A stretch of DNA of 64,000 nucleotides from Lolium rigidum (taxonomy: Eukaryota; Streptophyta; Magnoliopsida; Poales; Poaceae): contig NW_025899950.1 in NCBI RefSeq assembly GCF_022539505.1, positions 85,643 to 149,642 of the forward strand. Direction: 5' to 3'. This document shows, in pieces, positions 1-11,404 of the stretch. Made by a program: the position numbers and the translations under genes. Position 1 is the stretch's first letter. Each line of letters opens with the position of its first letter. A model generated the notes under the pieces. The model did not search any database, was not told the origin of the DNA, and was given only the letters and a program-made list of their open reading frames with translations.

Positions 1-17
1 AAGAGCTTGAGGTCTCT

Positions 18-3000
18 ATGGGCGACGAAGAAGCCGTAGAGCAAGAAGCCGATGGGCTGGAAGAGGATCTTGCCCGGCTGGAGAAAGAAGTCGGCGGTCC
101 GGAAGCCGGTTCTAGCTCCACGGCTTACACCCGCGGTGCCTGGAAGGGTTCCGACGTGAGCCAGGCAGAAATCGACTGGCTGCACCGGTCCCGTAGGATA
201 CCGGAAGAGGTATTTTGCCGGATTCCGGGCAAGGAGCGGGAGCCTATTCCCAATCCGGGTGAAGTAGTTGTCTTCACCGCCCATTTTGAGCGCGATTTTG
301 GTAGTCCGGCATCGGACTTCTTACGGCGCTTCCTCGACTTCTACAAGCTTCAGCTCCACCATCTTCCTGGCAACTCCATTTTCTATCTTTCTTCTTTTGT
401 CTCGTTCATGGAAGGTTTCGTCGGCCTCTTGCCTACCGTCGAGACCTTCGCTCGCTTTTACAATCTCCGGATCAATTCGATCCAGGATTCGAAGCTCCCA
501 ACTCCCAAACCCATTGTTCAGTGCGGGGCGTGCATACTCACGCCCCGCCAGGGGAGCCCCTATTACAAGTTCTCCGGGTTAGAGTCCTGTCGGGTGTGGC
601 AAGAGACTTTTTTCTATGTCCGGAACTCCGGCCCCTCCAACTTCATCAACCTCCCGGCGTATGTTCCCGGCGCACCTGCCAAGACTAATTGGCGGTTCAA
701 CCCCAGGAGGACCATAAAGAAACCAACCGAATCGTCCGGTATATGGAGATGCTCAACGACACCACCATCATCTGCGCTGATGACATCGTGCGCACTTTTG
801 TCTCGCGCCGGGTTCTACCCTTGCAGCGCCACGCACACAAGATATGCCAAATGACTGGGCGGAAGGATCCCACGAGGATCACAACCTTCTTCCTGAGAAA
901 ATCTGACGTGGTCTTGAAAGCCAAACAAATTTGCAAAACTAAGATGTCGGTTGCGTGGGAGTGGGGCATGCAGCCTTACAGTTGCCGATGCCCGCCAACG
1001 TCCCAAATAAGATCTTGGAGCTTCCGGAATATTGTTTCCGGAATGTTGAAAACTGTTATTTTAACTTGTTTATTCCTTGTATTGCAAGATTTCCTCGTAT
1101 CAGTGCCGAGGTGCCAGAATCTTCGCCCCCAAACGCGTTTACGAAGACGACGTGGACCCGGACCCTTACAAGATCGGAAACATGCACAAGATGGGCCCGA
1201 CGCACTCCATATGCCCCGGTAACACTTCTACATCTCACCCTTCAAGAACTCGGGCCGCTGGTTCCGGCAGTGACGATGATGATTGCGTTGTACTTGAGGT
1301 ATTTGACTCACTTCCTTTATCTTATGCTCTTTCTGTGACGCCGGTTTCAGCTGACCGGGAAGCCCAGGTCGGGGATCCTCCGGCCTCTTGAGTCCGGCAG
1401 GCTCCGGCCCCCGACGCCGGTACCAGCGACGCTCCGGCTACCAAGCACAAGAAGATCTTGACCTCCAGGCCCCCGAAGAAGAAGAAGAACGATGTCCCTA
1501 CCTCCTCCGGGTAAATTTTCCTAAAGCACCTTCCCGGTTTATATTTTCTCTTTTTGTAGCTCTTTCGGCTAACTTTTGTTTTCTTTCCTTTTCCAGACCC
1601 GCTCTTGAGCTTACCAGGAGCGCATCCGGCATGAAACCTGAGGCCCACAAAGATACCAGCAGACCTCGGGATCCTCCTCACCAAAGTCCGGCACACTCTG
1701 GTGCCGGCAAAGCTCCTTCCTCCCCTCGGGGAGGTAAAAAAAGTTCGGGGAGCGCGGCCCCTAGAAGGAAACATCACCGCGCGGAGGAGGACTCTTCTTC
1801 CCCTCCATAAGTTGAAGATACCGGCGCCAGCAACACGGACTCCGGCTCAGAACAAGGGCTCAGATACCGGCGCGGAAAAGAAACGAAGCCCCGACAGCCT
1901 CGCCTGCCAAGACTCCTTCCTCCTCGCAGATGAGGTCATCCTCTCCAACCAAGGGCACTGCTGCTCCACCACCGGCCTCCTCCATCAAGCCTCCTTCTGG
2001 CCCTTCCGGTAAGAAGTTCTCCCGGAAGGTCGCCAAAGTTAGCACGGAGCAGCTCTCTGGCGCTTTTAAAGCTTCAGTGGTTCAGCCCACAAACACCCAG
2101 GCCCTTACACTGCATGTTGGGCATGTTGCGATCGCCGCCGGCGAGGGCCGGATCATCGAGCTGAACCGCGGCGATGCCAACTTGGGCGCACTGCAGCGGT
2201 ACGTGGATAAGTGGAACCTATCCGACCTTACCGAGGCCACTCTAGGCGCGGCAAAGACAAGAAGGTGGTGACCGATCCGCGCGGCCCCCGAAACACCGTG
2301 CAGCACTTGGGACGGCTCAAGCAGGCTGTGCGGGAGTTCGACAACGCCTGGCACGATGCTAACAACAATGTGTTGGTAAGTTTCTTATGTGAATCTGAAC
2401 TTTTCTCTTCATATCGAATTGTTTCCAACTTAGAACTCACGGATATATCCTCATAGTCCCCAACTTTCGGGTTAAGCACGTAGTACTTAGCGTGAAACTG
2501 CTCAAGAAACCGGCATAGCTAGTCCCCGAGTTTCGGGTTAAGCACGTAGTACTTAGCGCGAAACTGCTCAAGAAACCGGCATAGCTAGTCCCCGAGTTTC
2601 GGGTTAAGCACGTAGTACTTAGCGCGAAACTTGCCAAAAAACCAGCATAGCTCACGGTTTCTTTTAACTTTGCAGGGCGTGTTGGACTCACACAAGCAAC
2701 TATTTGAGGAGTTGCTATGGCAGCATCGCGACCTCACCGAGGCTTTCGCTGCCCTTTAGCTCAGCCACAGCCAGTGCCAAGGTTTGTTTGAGCCTACCGG
2801 TTTCTTTTGTACCGGTTTTTATCTTGATGAACTTTGTTAAAAGGCTTCTTTTGCGCAGCTGCCCTGCCGGAAGATTCCCTTGATGACCTCACCGGCCAAA
2901 TTGTTGCCCTCAAAGGTGAGCCGCTTCCGCCGGTTTCTTTTTTCCTTTTTTGTTTTGTCTCACTAACCCAATTCATGCCGGATTCCAGCTGAAAAGGAAG

Positions 3001-4048
3001 AGCTGTCCACCCAGCACCGGCGCGACCTGCAGGTTCAGCGGGACGAAACCGCCAACATGAAGGCGCAGCTGCTTCAAGTTGGAATACAGCACGCGCAAGC
3101 TCTGAAGGACGATGTTGCTGCTGGTGAGGCCAAGGTTGAGGAGGCCAAAAAAACAATTCGCTGATGCTGAGGAGCAGCTGCGTTGGGAGCTTGAGGAGGA
3201 GTGGAAGCTACTGAAGCTGGAGCAGGAGAAGAACCGCGAACTCTCGGCGCTCCATGCCTCGATTGGCCAGATGATTAAGGACACTGATGCCAAATACCTG
3301 AGTAAGTGTTTTTTCCCTTTGCTTATAAGCTTTCTTTTCTTATCGATGTATTCTCATACCGACTTCTTTTGATTTTTCCGCAGAACTGTTCCCGGATTCT
3401 CAGGTACGCGCGGAGGCGACCGTTTCCAAGCTACGTACCGAGAATTCGACTCCTGATGCCAGTGCCTCTTGGACCACAGAGGACCATCTTGCCGCTCCCT
3501 GCTCCTGCATCTCGCACATGAAGGCTGTCGACCGGCACCTTAGCCAGCTACCGGAAGCCGTGCTCAAGATCTTCAAGTGCCTCTGGCCTGGGGAGCTTGT
3601 GCCGGACAACCTCAGCGCCCTCGCCGAGCAGCTTCTTGGTGCCGATAAGCGGCTGAGCGAGTGGCGGCACTCTGCTGTGCGTGCCGGGGCTGACACGGCG
3701 CTGAAGTTCGTGTGTTCCTGGTACGAATCGCTGGATCTGGAGAGCTTGCACAGCATGCGTGCCGATGCCCCCACAGATTTCGATCCGGCGAAGACTGTCG
3801 CGCGCCGCGCCCGTGCCTACCGTATTGCCAGCTATGCCTCTACCAGCACCTTCATTCCTCCTCCAGCTGACTTCGAAGAGGAATTCACTGATGACGAAGA
3901 AGCCGAAGAAGGCGAAGAAGAGGAAGAAGAACAAGAAGCCGGAAATGGCAAAGCAGAAGAAGAAGTTGTAAACGCTCCAAAAGAACCAGCTGCCGGTAAC
4001 CCCGAGCAAGCCCCTGAGGAACCTGTTGCCCCCCAACAAGCCCCGTAG
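18..4048 (+). pseudogene. E1 antisense ORF (aORF), plant 'putative gypsy type transposon' domain (Transposase_28-like)
   Basis: Multi-exon gene convergent with E1 pol. The N-terminal exon carries the family core (about residues 95-145 from the ATG at 18), with DFLRRFLDFY, GNSIFYLSSF and a following acidic/aromatic patch. Downstream frames encode a Lys/Pro-rich linker, a coiled coil (about 2990-3300, many E/K/Q heptads) and a C-terminal helical domain (3518-4048) ending in a long Glu-rich tail and a stop at 4048. Introns with GT/AG borders are visible, e.g. 2376-2675. Damage: a frame change near 705, more around 960-1080, and an extra A in the A7 run at 3147-3153 that breaks the coiled coil. 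The true start may be left of the window; ATG 18 is simply the first one. Function is unknown in the family. AATAAA at 4093 could be its poly(A) signal. Confidence 0.75.
2452..2656. repeat. 66-bp tandem repeat inside an aORF intron (E1)
   Basis: Two adjacent near-identical 66-bp units (2513-2578 and 2579-2644) follow one diverged unit (from 2452) and precede a partial one. Each contains AGTCCCCGAGTTTCGGG or a variant. The array fills most of the intron bounded by GT at 2376 and AG at 2674-2675. The CCCCGAG core is the same string found next to the 3' LTRs of E2, E4 and E9. Confidence 0.9.
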
Positions 4049-4775
4049 AGCTCATATCCGCTCTACTAGTGAAAACCTTGGTCCTGTCTCATAATAAACA
4101 ATTTCGTGAAATGCCCCTGGTATGCCGGGGTGGGAAGATGTAATATACAGTTTAAGTCCTTTTTGTGGTTGTGAACTGCAGTAGTTTAACAGGTTTGCAT
4201 GCTTGAACCTTTAAGCTTATTATGCTAAGCTGGTAAAGTTGGTTTGATGGAAACCTTTCGGTTTGTTTTGCTTTTTATCTTGCGTGGTGAACACTCCGGA
4301 TTCATTCCCGAGTTCAATCTAATGCACTCTTGGTTCTTTTACTTCGGCTCTGTCTAGCTCTTTTGGGTGTTTGACGTATGAGGCCCAAAGTTCTTTTACC
4401 AAGCAAGCACTTTCTCGAACTTAGAGTAAAAACTCGAAATTTTTCACAAAAAACCGGTATAACCGAGGTTAGTTAAACTCTTTTGGGATTGTTTGTTTTC
4501 GGTTTCTTTCTCGGTTTTCATGTGCTCAGATCCTTCCGGTTTGTCTTGCTTCCCATGCAGCCGGGTTGCGGAGAGCAGCTAAGTCGAAGATTTACATTTA
4601 GGTTTAACACATTACTAAACCGGAAAAGAAAATTTCCAACAAACAAGCCAGTATACGGAAAAAATAAACACATTGCATGTGATTCTGGTAGAGGCAGTCC
4701 CCGAGATACATTCGAGGTGCCGGCATTTTATTGATAGCAAATAAGGTACAAAAAGGAACTCCTTACATTACATCC
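4049..4775. other. E1 non-coding stretch between convergent aORF and pol
   Basis: About 730 bases separate the aORF stop (4048) and the integrase stop (4776). AATAAA at 4093 fits a plus-strand poly(A) signal for the aORF. The rest is T-rich with no protein I can recognise. Confidence 0.5.
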
Positions 4776-6061
4776 TCAGGAATAGAAAGGGCGAAGTAGA
4801 GCTATGTTCCACGGGCGTTTGGTTTCTTCTCCTGACCTGTCCTTCTTTCCTTTCTTGGGATCATGTGCCTCAGTCAAGTAGTAGGCATCATTGTGCAGAG
4901 CCTTGCTCACAATGAAGGGTCCCTCCCACGGAGGTGAGAGTTTGTGACGTCCCTCAGTGCGCTGCACTAGACGTAACACTAGGTCTCCTTCCCAGAACAC
5001 CCTCGGGTTTACATTCCGGCTATGATAGTGTCTAAGGTTTTCTTGGTATATGGCTGATCTTGCCAATGCCAGCTCTCTTTGTTCCTCGAGCAAATCGACA
5101 TCATTTTCTCGGGCCTCTTTGACCACTTGTTCGGTATAGAGTTGTACTCGTGGTCAGTGATGGATGATGTCAGTTGGTATGACCGCTTCTGCTCCATATA
5201 CCATGAAAAATGGTGTATAACCGGTTGACCGGTTTGGTGTGGTCCTTAGACTCCACATCACACATGGTAATTCATCAAGCCAACATCCTGGCATTTTTTC
5301 GAGTGGCTCGATAAGCCTTGGTTTGATACCGGACAACACGAGTGTGTTTGTTCTTTCCACCTGCCCGTTTGCTTGCGGGTGCGCCACTGAGGCCACATCC
5401 AACCGGATATTGTTATCGTCACAGAACCACTTGAACTCCCCTTGAGCAAAGTTCGTTCCGTTATCAGTGATGATGTTGTGCGGGTAACCATACCGCAAGA
5501 TGATATCTTTCAGGAATTTCATGGATGTGTGCCCATCGCACTTCCGGATTAGCTTAACCTCGAGCCACTTGGTGAACTTATCGACCATGACCAATATGTG
5601 AGTCATGTTACCTCTAGCCGTTTTGAAAGGTCCAACCATGTCCAGGCACCAAACAGCAAATGGCCAAGTTATCGGTATCGTTTTTAAACCGGGTGCTCGG
5701 GTATGATTTTGCTTGGCGTACCTCTAGCACCCATTGCACTTCCGGACTAAGTCCTTAGCTTCCTCCAGAGCCGTGGGCCAGTAAAATCCATGCCGGAATA
5801 CTTTTGCCACCAGCGCCCTGGACGAGGCATGGTGCCCACATTCTCCTTGGTGGATTTCTAGGAGCATTTATTTTCCTTCTTCCGGTTCCGCGCACCGTCG
5901 AGGACTCCGGTAACACTTCTCTTGTACATCTCACCGTTGATGATGGTATACGCTTTGGATTTCCTTTGGATCCTTCTCGATTCGGTTTCATCAGCAGGCA
6001 GACCGCCGTTGACTAGGAATTCCTTAATAGGTTTCACCAAGTTTGGTGCTTCCCGAACCAC
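4776..6061 (-). pseudogene. E1 integrase (zinc finger, DDE core, C-terminal domain)
   Basis: Integrase joins the cDNA ends to chromosomal DNA in the nucleus. Seen in reading order: an N-terminal stretch ending ...AYTIINGEMYKR (5858-6061), an HHCC-type zinc finger (ECGHHASSRAL, then a CxxC about 5730-5870), the catalytic core (5154-5639) with VMVDKFTKW, IITDNGTNF and the glutamate in NGQVERTN, and a C-terminal domain (4776-5126) with GDLVLR and PPWEGPF ending in RPFYS. The three acidic catalytic residues are present. At least two frame breaks separate the pieces (between 5126 and 5154, and around 5640-5860), so no single protein can be made. The core resembles Tat-lineage integrases. Confidence 0.85.
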
Positions 6062-6660
6062 AAAAAGCTGGTACGTCGATTTCCATGTAATCCACCATCA
6101 GGAGAAGTTCCCGGGTTAGATGGATCAGTCCCCGGGTTAATGGGAGCAGTCCCCAGGTTTCCTTCGTCAATGTCCTTTGGCACAACATGTGATTCCGGTA
6201 CAAAAATTGACTCGGATTCCGGACTCGGTTTGATTAACGGTTTCCTCAGGTGAGCCAAGGCTATTCCGGAAGGAATTTCTTGCCTGGATGAGCTCAGCTT
6301 GGACAGTGTGTCTGCGGCTTCATTTTCTGCTCGCGGCACATGGTGAAATTCGCATACCTCAAAGAATCCGGCAATCTTCTGCACATAGAACCGGTATGCG
6401 GCCATGTTGGCATCGTTTGCATCCCAATCTCCGGAATACTGCTGCACCACCAGATCCGAATAACCGTAACAAATGATCCGGTGTGCCCCGACTTCTTTTG
6501 CGACCTTGAGTCCATGGAATAAAGCCTCGTACTCAGCGACATTGTTTGAGGCCCTGAAGTGTATCTGCAGCACGTACCTCAAGTGATCTCCTTTTGGTGA
6601 GGTGAGAACCACTCCTGCTCCGAGACCTTCTTTGAGTTTTGATCAGTCAAAGTGCATCCT
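6034..6660 (-). pseudogene. E1 second RNase H (archaeal-type aRNH)
   Basis: Tat-lineage elements carry a second RNase H of archaeal type after the Ty3-type one. Seen: GAGVVLTSPKG, NVAEYEALFHGL (catalytic Glu), CYGYSDLVV (Asp) and ENEAADTLSKL. The first motif should read HFDGS; here the Gly codon is TGA at 6643-6645, giving HFD-stop-S. A Pro/Ser/Asn-rich linker follows. The copy is therefore truncated at its first catalytic motif. Confidence 0.8.
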
Positions 6661-6705
6661 CCAGTAATCAACTTCCGGTTTAGGTGGCTTGTACTGAATT
6701 TCAGC

Positions 6706-7120
6706 CTAGCCAACCAGGAAGTCTGCCAAAGCTTGCGATTTTATGGCGTCTCTCCTTGCATAGGTGGGTACGTAAGGTGATAGCTGAATTGCAGATTTTG
6801 CGATCTGGCTGCTGGTATTTTTATTGCCAATGATTTCCGAGATAGGTGCCTCACCCACCACCTTCATCGAGTGCTCTTCGAAGTAGTGCTTGAGCTTTGT
6901 GGCGGCCATGAACACGCCGTAGGTCATTTTCTGGAAGTGTGGGTAGTTTTTCTTTGAGAGGGAGAGCCACCTCGCTCAGGTAGTATACCGGTCTCTGCAC
7001 GGTTTTTCCATCCTCTTCTCTTTCCACCACAAGCACAATGCTCACGACCCGGTTCGTTGCTGATCTCTAAAGCAACATGGGTTCCCATTCCAAAGGCAAA
7101 GCCAATACCGGAGCTGTGGC
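6706..7120 (-). pseudogene. E1 Ty3-type RNase H end and connector
   Basis: Fragments in two frames: LVVEREEDGKTVQRPVYYLS (6851-7045 frame) is the middle of the Ty3-type RNase H, and ATKLKHYFEEHSMKVV through AIKSQALADFLVG (6706-6927) is its end plus the tether to the second RNase H. The frame change lies around 6927-6960. The N-terminal RNase H residues sit at the end of the RT reading frame (7067 side). Confidence 0.7.
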
Positions 7121-8049
7121 TAGCATTTTCTTTAAATCCTTGAATGTTGCGTCTGCCTGCGAGGTCCAGACGAAAGTATCCGATTTTTTCATGAGAGCGT
7201 ACAATGGTAAAGCTTTTTCTCCCAACCGGCTTATGAACCGGCTTAACGATGCCAAGGATCCGGTAAATTTTTGCACATCCTTGAGGCATTGAGGTAACTC
7301 CATCCTTTCGATGGCCCGAATCTTTACCGGATTAACCTCTATACCGCGGCTTGAAACCAGGAAACCTAACAGCTTTCCGGCAGGAATGCCAAAGGTACAT
7401 TTTGCCGGATTAAGTTTCATCCGGAACCTTCGCAAGTTATCGAATGTTTGTCTCAGATCATCGATCAGAGTATCTTTTACTTTGGTTTTTATCACGACAT
7501 GGTCGACATAGACTTGCACATTTTTACCGATTTTATCATGAAGGCATTTTTGCATACAGCACTGGTATGTTGCCCCGGCATTTCTCAAACCAAAAGGCAT
7601 AGTGACATAGCAATAAGCCTCGTGCGGGGTAATGAAAGCAGTCTTTATTTGATCTTCCTTTTTCAGCGGAATTTGGTGGAAACCGGAATAAGCATCCGAA
7701 AAGACAACAGTTTACAACAAGCGGTGGAATCGATCACCTGATCAATCCGAGGTAGCGGGAACGGATCCTTGGGACAGGCCTTGTTCAAGTGCATGTAGTC
7801 AATGCACATCCGCCACACCTTTGGAGCCTTCGGGACTTCCTCCTTGTTCTTCTCGACCAGCACCGGATTGGCCAGCCACTCGGTATGTAGTACTTCCACG
7901 ATAAAACCGGACACTAGTAGTTTGGTTACTTCTTCTCCAATGATTTTCCTCCTGTCTTCAGCAAACCGACGTAAAGGCTGCTTCACCGGTTTAGCGTCCT
8001 TCCGGACATTCAGAGAGTGCTCAACCAACTCCCTCGGCACAGTCACCAT
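7067..8049 (-). pseudogene. E1 reverse transcriptase with altered YVDD box
   Basis: Copies element RNA into cDNA. Seen: the N-terminal half (7663-8049) with PRELVEHSLNV, GFIVEVLHTEWLANPVLV, WRMCIDYMHLNKACPKD; then a frame break near 7600-7663; then the palm/thumb half (7067-7600) with MPFGLRNAGATYQ, VQVYVDHVVIK, NPAKCTFGI and KLLGFLVSSRGIEVNP. The catalytic box reads YVDH instead of YVDD: the last codon is CAT (plus strand ATG, 7499-7501). Loss of this Asp alone should abolish polymerisation. Confidence 0.9.
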
Positions 8050-8374
8050 GTTATCAGTAGACCAAGCGAAGATGTTTCAATTCTCATGGAAGAAGTTGAC
8101 GAGCGCGCTTTCCTATGCTTCACTCAGGCCGGCACCGATGCGAACGGTGCGCTCTGGGTAAGCCGGATCCAGCACGATGTCCTTGGTTTCCTTCGTCGGT
8201 TTGAAAGCCGGGCCACCAAGCTGGCCGCTCATTGCCGCTAAGTTCAGCTGGGAGGACTGAACCAGCGCAACAGCAGTTTATTCTCCTTTTTTCTTCCGCT
8301 ATTACCAGTGATTCGGCCAGATTTGATCCGGCAGAGGCAGTCTCCAGTGAGATCTTATAGTTTCCCACCACGGT

Positions 8375-8929
8375 TTAGGGACCGTTGGGTGCCGACATCT
8401 TCATTTTCAGGTAAGCCGTATGAGTTGAGGCCATGAACCTTGCTAGTGCCGGCCTCCCCAGCAGTGCATAGTAAGGGCTGTCGAGATCAACCACTTCGAA
8501 CAGAATGTTTTCAACACAGCAATTGCCACTACCGCCGAACAGCACATCAACCCGGACTTTGCCCACCGGGGAGCAGGACAATCCCGGAAGTATGTTGTGG
8601 AACGTTGTGTGAGTTTCCTCCAGCATGTTTGGAGTTATGCCGAGGGTGTGCATGGTGTGCCGGTACATGATGTTTATGTTGGTACCATTGTCCACCAGCA
8701 CTTTGCTGAACCGGACTCTTGGTGATGGCCCATGCATGATCGGATCCACCACCAGAGCATATCCGCCCGGATTTGGCATCACTTTCGGATGATCCTTAAA
8801 CGACCAAGTGATCTCCTGTTCCGACCACAACATGTATTTTGGTACACCGGTATCACCGCGTTCACCTCCATGGAATGGCGATGCACACTTTGCCGGTCTC
8901 TTGGCTCGGTTACAAATACCACACAGCAC
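8375..8929 (-). pseudogene. E1 aspartic protease
   Basis: Processes the Gag-Pol polyprotein. Seen: VLVDNGTNINIMYRHTMHTLGI-type active-site strand, about residues 80-100 of the frame, followed by FHNILPGLSCSPVGKV, NILFEVVDLDSPYYALLGRPALARFMA. Tat elements normally have DGGS/T at the active site; here it is DNGT, so the catalytic Asp stays but the next Gly is Asn. The ALLGRPAL flap-side motif is intact. It lies between gag (right) and RT (left). Confidence 0.85.
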
Positions 8930-11391
8930 ATATCCGGATCCTGATAAACATTCCGGCCCAAAGGTGCCAAAGGCGGAGCATGATTATTGCCCTGCGCCAC
9001 CTGGTGAACTTCTTGCTGCTGCTGCGGCCGGTTCTGATGAGCGAAAACCGGTTGCGCATTCGCCCCAGCTAACGGTGGCAGCGGTGGTAATGCATCGAAG
9101 CCTTGGTCTCTGGCATCTTTCATCATGCCTCTCTCCATCCACCTCTTGGTCCAGGAGCAATCTTTTGTCAAGTGGTTTGCCGGTTTAGCTGGGTTCGGCG
9201 TGTGCCAGCGGCACGGCTGATCAATGGCGGATTCCATGGTGTATTTTGGCTGATCTTGCCAAGGCTTCTTCTCAAACCATTGTTTCTTTTGGCCAGCCCA
9301 CGGCTGCGTTCCGGTTTTTTGCCTTTGGCTTCCGCCAGCCCTAGAGTTATCTTGCACTACGGCCACTTGTTGCATTCAATATCTTCTATCCGGAAAATCT
9401 TCCATTCTCTTGTTATGATGGTTGTTCAAGTGCTGATCTTGGCGCGGCGGGTTTCTTGGTAAAGTATCAGCTCCGATTTCCGGTTGCATTGGATCTCCCA
9501 ACGCATAGTTATCAGCCACCCAGATCATTTCGGTCAAGGTGGTTGGCATGTTTCTTTGTATCTTTTGCCACAACGGCGAGCCTCTCCAGCACCCGTTATA
9601 GAACCAAGCAATTGCTTGTGCTTCTATCACACCCTCACACGACTTTCTCGTTGAGTTCCACCGGGTCAGATAATCCCGGTCTATTTCATTCTCGCACTGC
9701 TGGCACATGGCGAGCTGCTGCGGTCTGCTTGGCCTCCGGTCCTACCAGCACTGACGGTATGTATCTTACCGCCCAACGCCGGTTTCCTTCGCCAGCTGCG
9801 GTTCCTCCACCTCCAGCGACATATACCGCTGTGACATAGTCCGCTAGCCAATCTTCCGGCTTAGTGGTACCATCGTATGTTCTTGTGTCACGGGGTAATT
9901 GGAAGTTACGCACCGGTGGTTCCTCCCTCATGATCCGCGGGCCAAAACATTACGGACCCGGTGGCCCTCGGCTTCGATCATTTCGTACAAATATACTCTG
10001 TCCAGCTTGTGCCGCGCATCTCTATCCAGCAAGCATATTTGTCCAAAGCGTTCCCCCAGAGGATTCCGGTAGTTTCCGGCTCGTTCCCATCCGGAATCGG
10101 CTTCATCATACCGGTTGGGCGCGGTTGCGGCACCTCTTTGGTACCTTTGCGGTGGTGTCTCTTGTGCGGCATACCCCGCTCTTGCTAGGCGATAGTTTTT
10201 CCTGGTTTCACCGTATCCAGCATAAGCATTTCCGGCATAAGCATTTCCGGCGTTGCCATTTCCGGCATTGCCTGCCCCTTGGCTTTTTCTACCGGCATCA
10301 TGTTGCCCGGATTTTTATTTTCCGGTCAAAACCGGATCATACACAGTCATTTATTGTGCATTTGCATCTTTTTCTCTTCTTCTGTCGGGATGGGGGACAA
10401 GGCCTGCCCATGCGACTTGCTTCCGGCATGCTTTGCCGAGCGAACAGATTGTGAGGCCGCGGCCACTCTGTTGTTCCGGGCCAACTCAGCATTTTGCGCC
10501 TCAATTGTTTCAAACAACTCTTTCACCCTAGCTTGCTGTTTCACTAGAGCATCTCCTGTTAATGACTCACAGGCTTCTACTGCAGCCCTAGCGGCTTTCA
10601 AACTTTTATCCGGACTGCTGTACTTAGGTTTTTCTAGCGGACCCAAAGATACCGACGCGCTCCTACCAGAAAGAACTTCCCGGCGCAGATTCTGGTCAAA
10701 GTTACAACCTCTAAGCCGGTTTCCCGCTACTCTAGCTGGGTTCGCGCTAACAGAAGCAAAGCCATGTGTAGCGTTATACTCACGTAGGGTCAGGTTGAGC
10801 TCCTGTTGGGCCAGGATGACATCTGCTGCACCAGAGAGCAGCTTCTGCCGCTGCGCCTCCAGCTCATCCTGGGTGGCCGCGGCATCGGCATTGCGCGATG
10901 GGCGTAGCCAACACACTCATGGCCGCCTGCAGAGGGGTTGCTGCCGGTAGCGCGGTAGAAGTACGGGCGACGATCTCATCGCGCTTGGTGGGTGGCTTGG
11001 CCGTGCGCTCGGACTTGGTTTGCCCAATGCCCTCTTCCGCAGTTCCTTTGACGGCGCCTCCTGCGCCAGCCATCATCACCTCAACGCTACCGGCAGCGCG
11101 GTCGGAGTGCGGCCCGCGAGCAGCTGAAGATCTTGGCGGATCCGGCGCCACCAGCACCAGCGATGGCTACCGGGGCTCCGGGACGGTGCCGAGGTAAACG
11201 CGGTGGGAGCCAAACTCAATGATGCGGCCGTTCTTGGGGAAGCGGCCGATGTTGGCGAAGCAGCCTATATTGCCGTTGACGAAATCTAGCGATCCGAGGC
11301 GCTGGACGAGGCCGGACACCACATGCTCGCCGGAGACGGTGAGGAGGCCCGCCCGGATATGAACTCCATTAAGCGTTGCTGCTGGCCCCAT
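8779..11391 (-). pseudogene. E1 gag, broken into several frames
   Basis: Forms the particle. The start ATG at 11391 (MGPAATLNGVHIRAGLL) sits inside the primer-binding site, so there is almost no leader. Later frames: 10864-11157 (Ala/Pro-rich), 10347-10916 (helical; ARVAGNRLRGCNFDQ, then many E/Q/A), 9686-9931 (PRDTRTYDGTTKPEDWLADY), 9376-9708 (the retrotrans_gag core; EAQAIAWFYNGCWRGSPLW), and 8779-9375, which has a degenerate Cys/His knuckle (CRWHTPNPAKPANHLTKDC) and a Gln-rich run. At least four frame changes are needed to join them. Confidence 0.8.
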
Positions 11392-11402
11392 GGTGGGTGC
11401 CA
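11385..11402 (-). other. E1 primer-binding site
   Basis: Two bases inside the 5' LTR, the minus strand reads TGGCACCCACCATGGGGC. This matches the E2 site except for two G-to-A differences. It begins with TGG, as a site for the CCA end of a tRNA must. I cannot name the tRNA with confidence. Confidence 0.65.
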
Positions 11403-11404
11403 AC

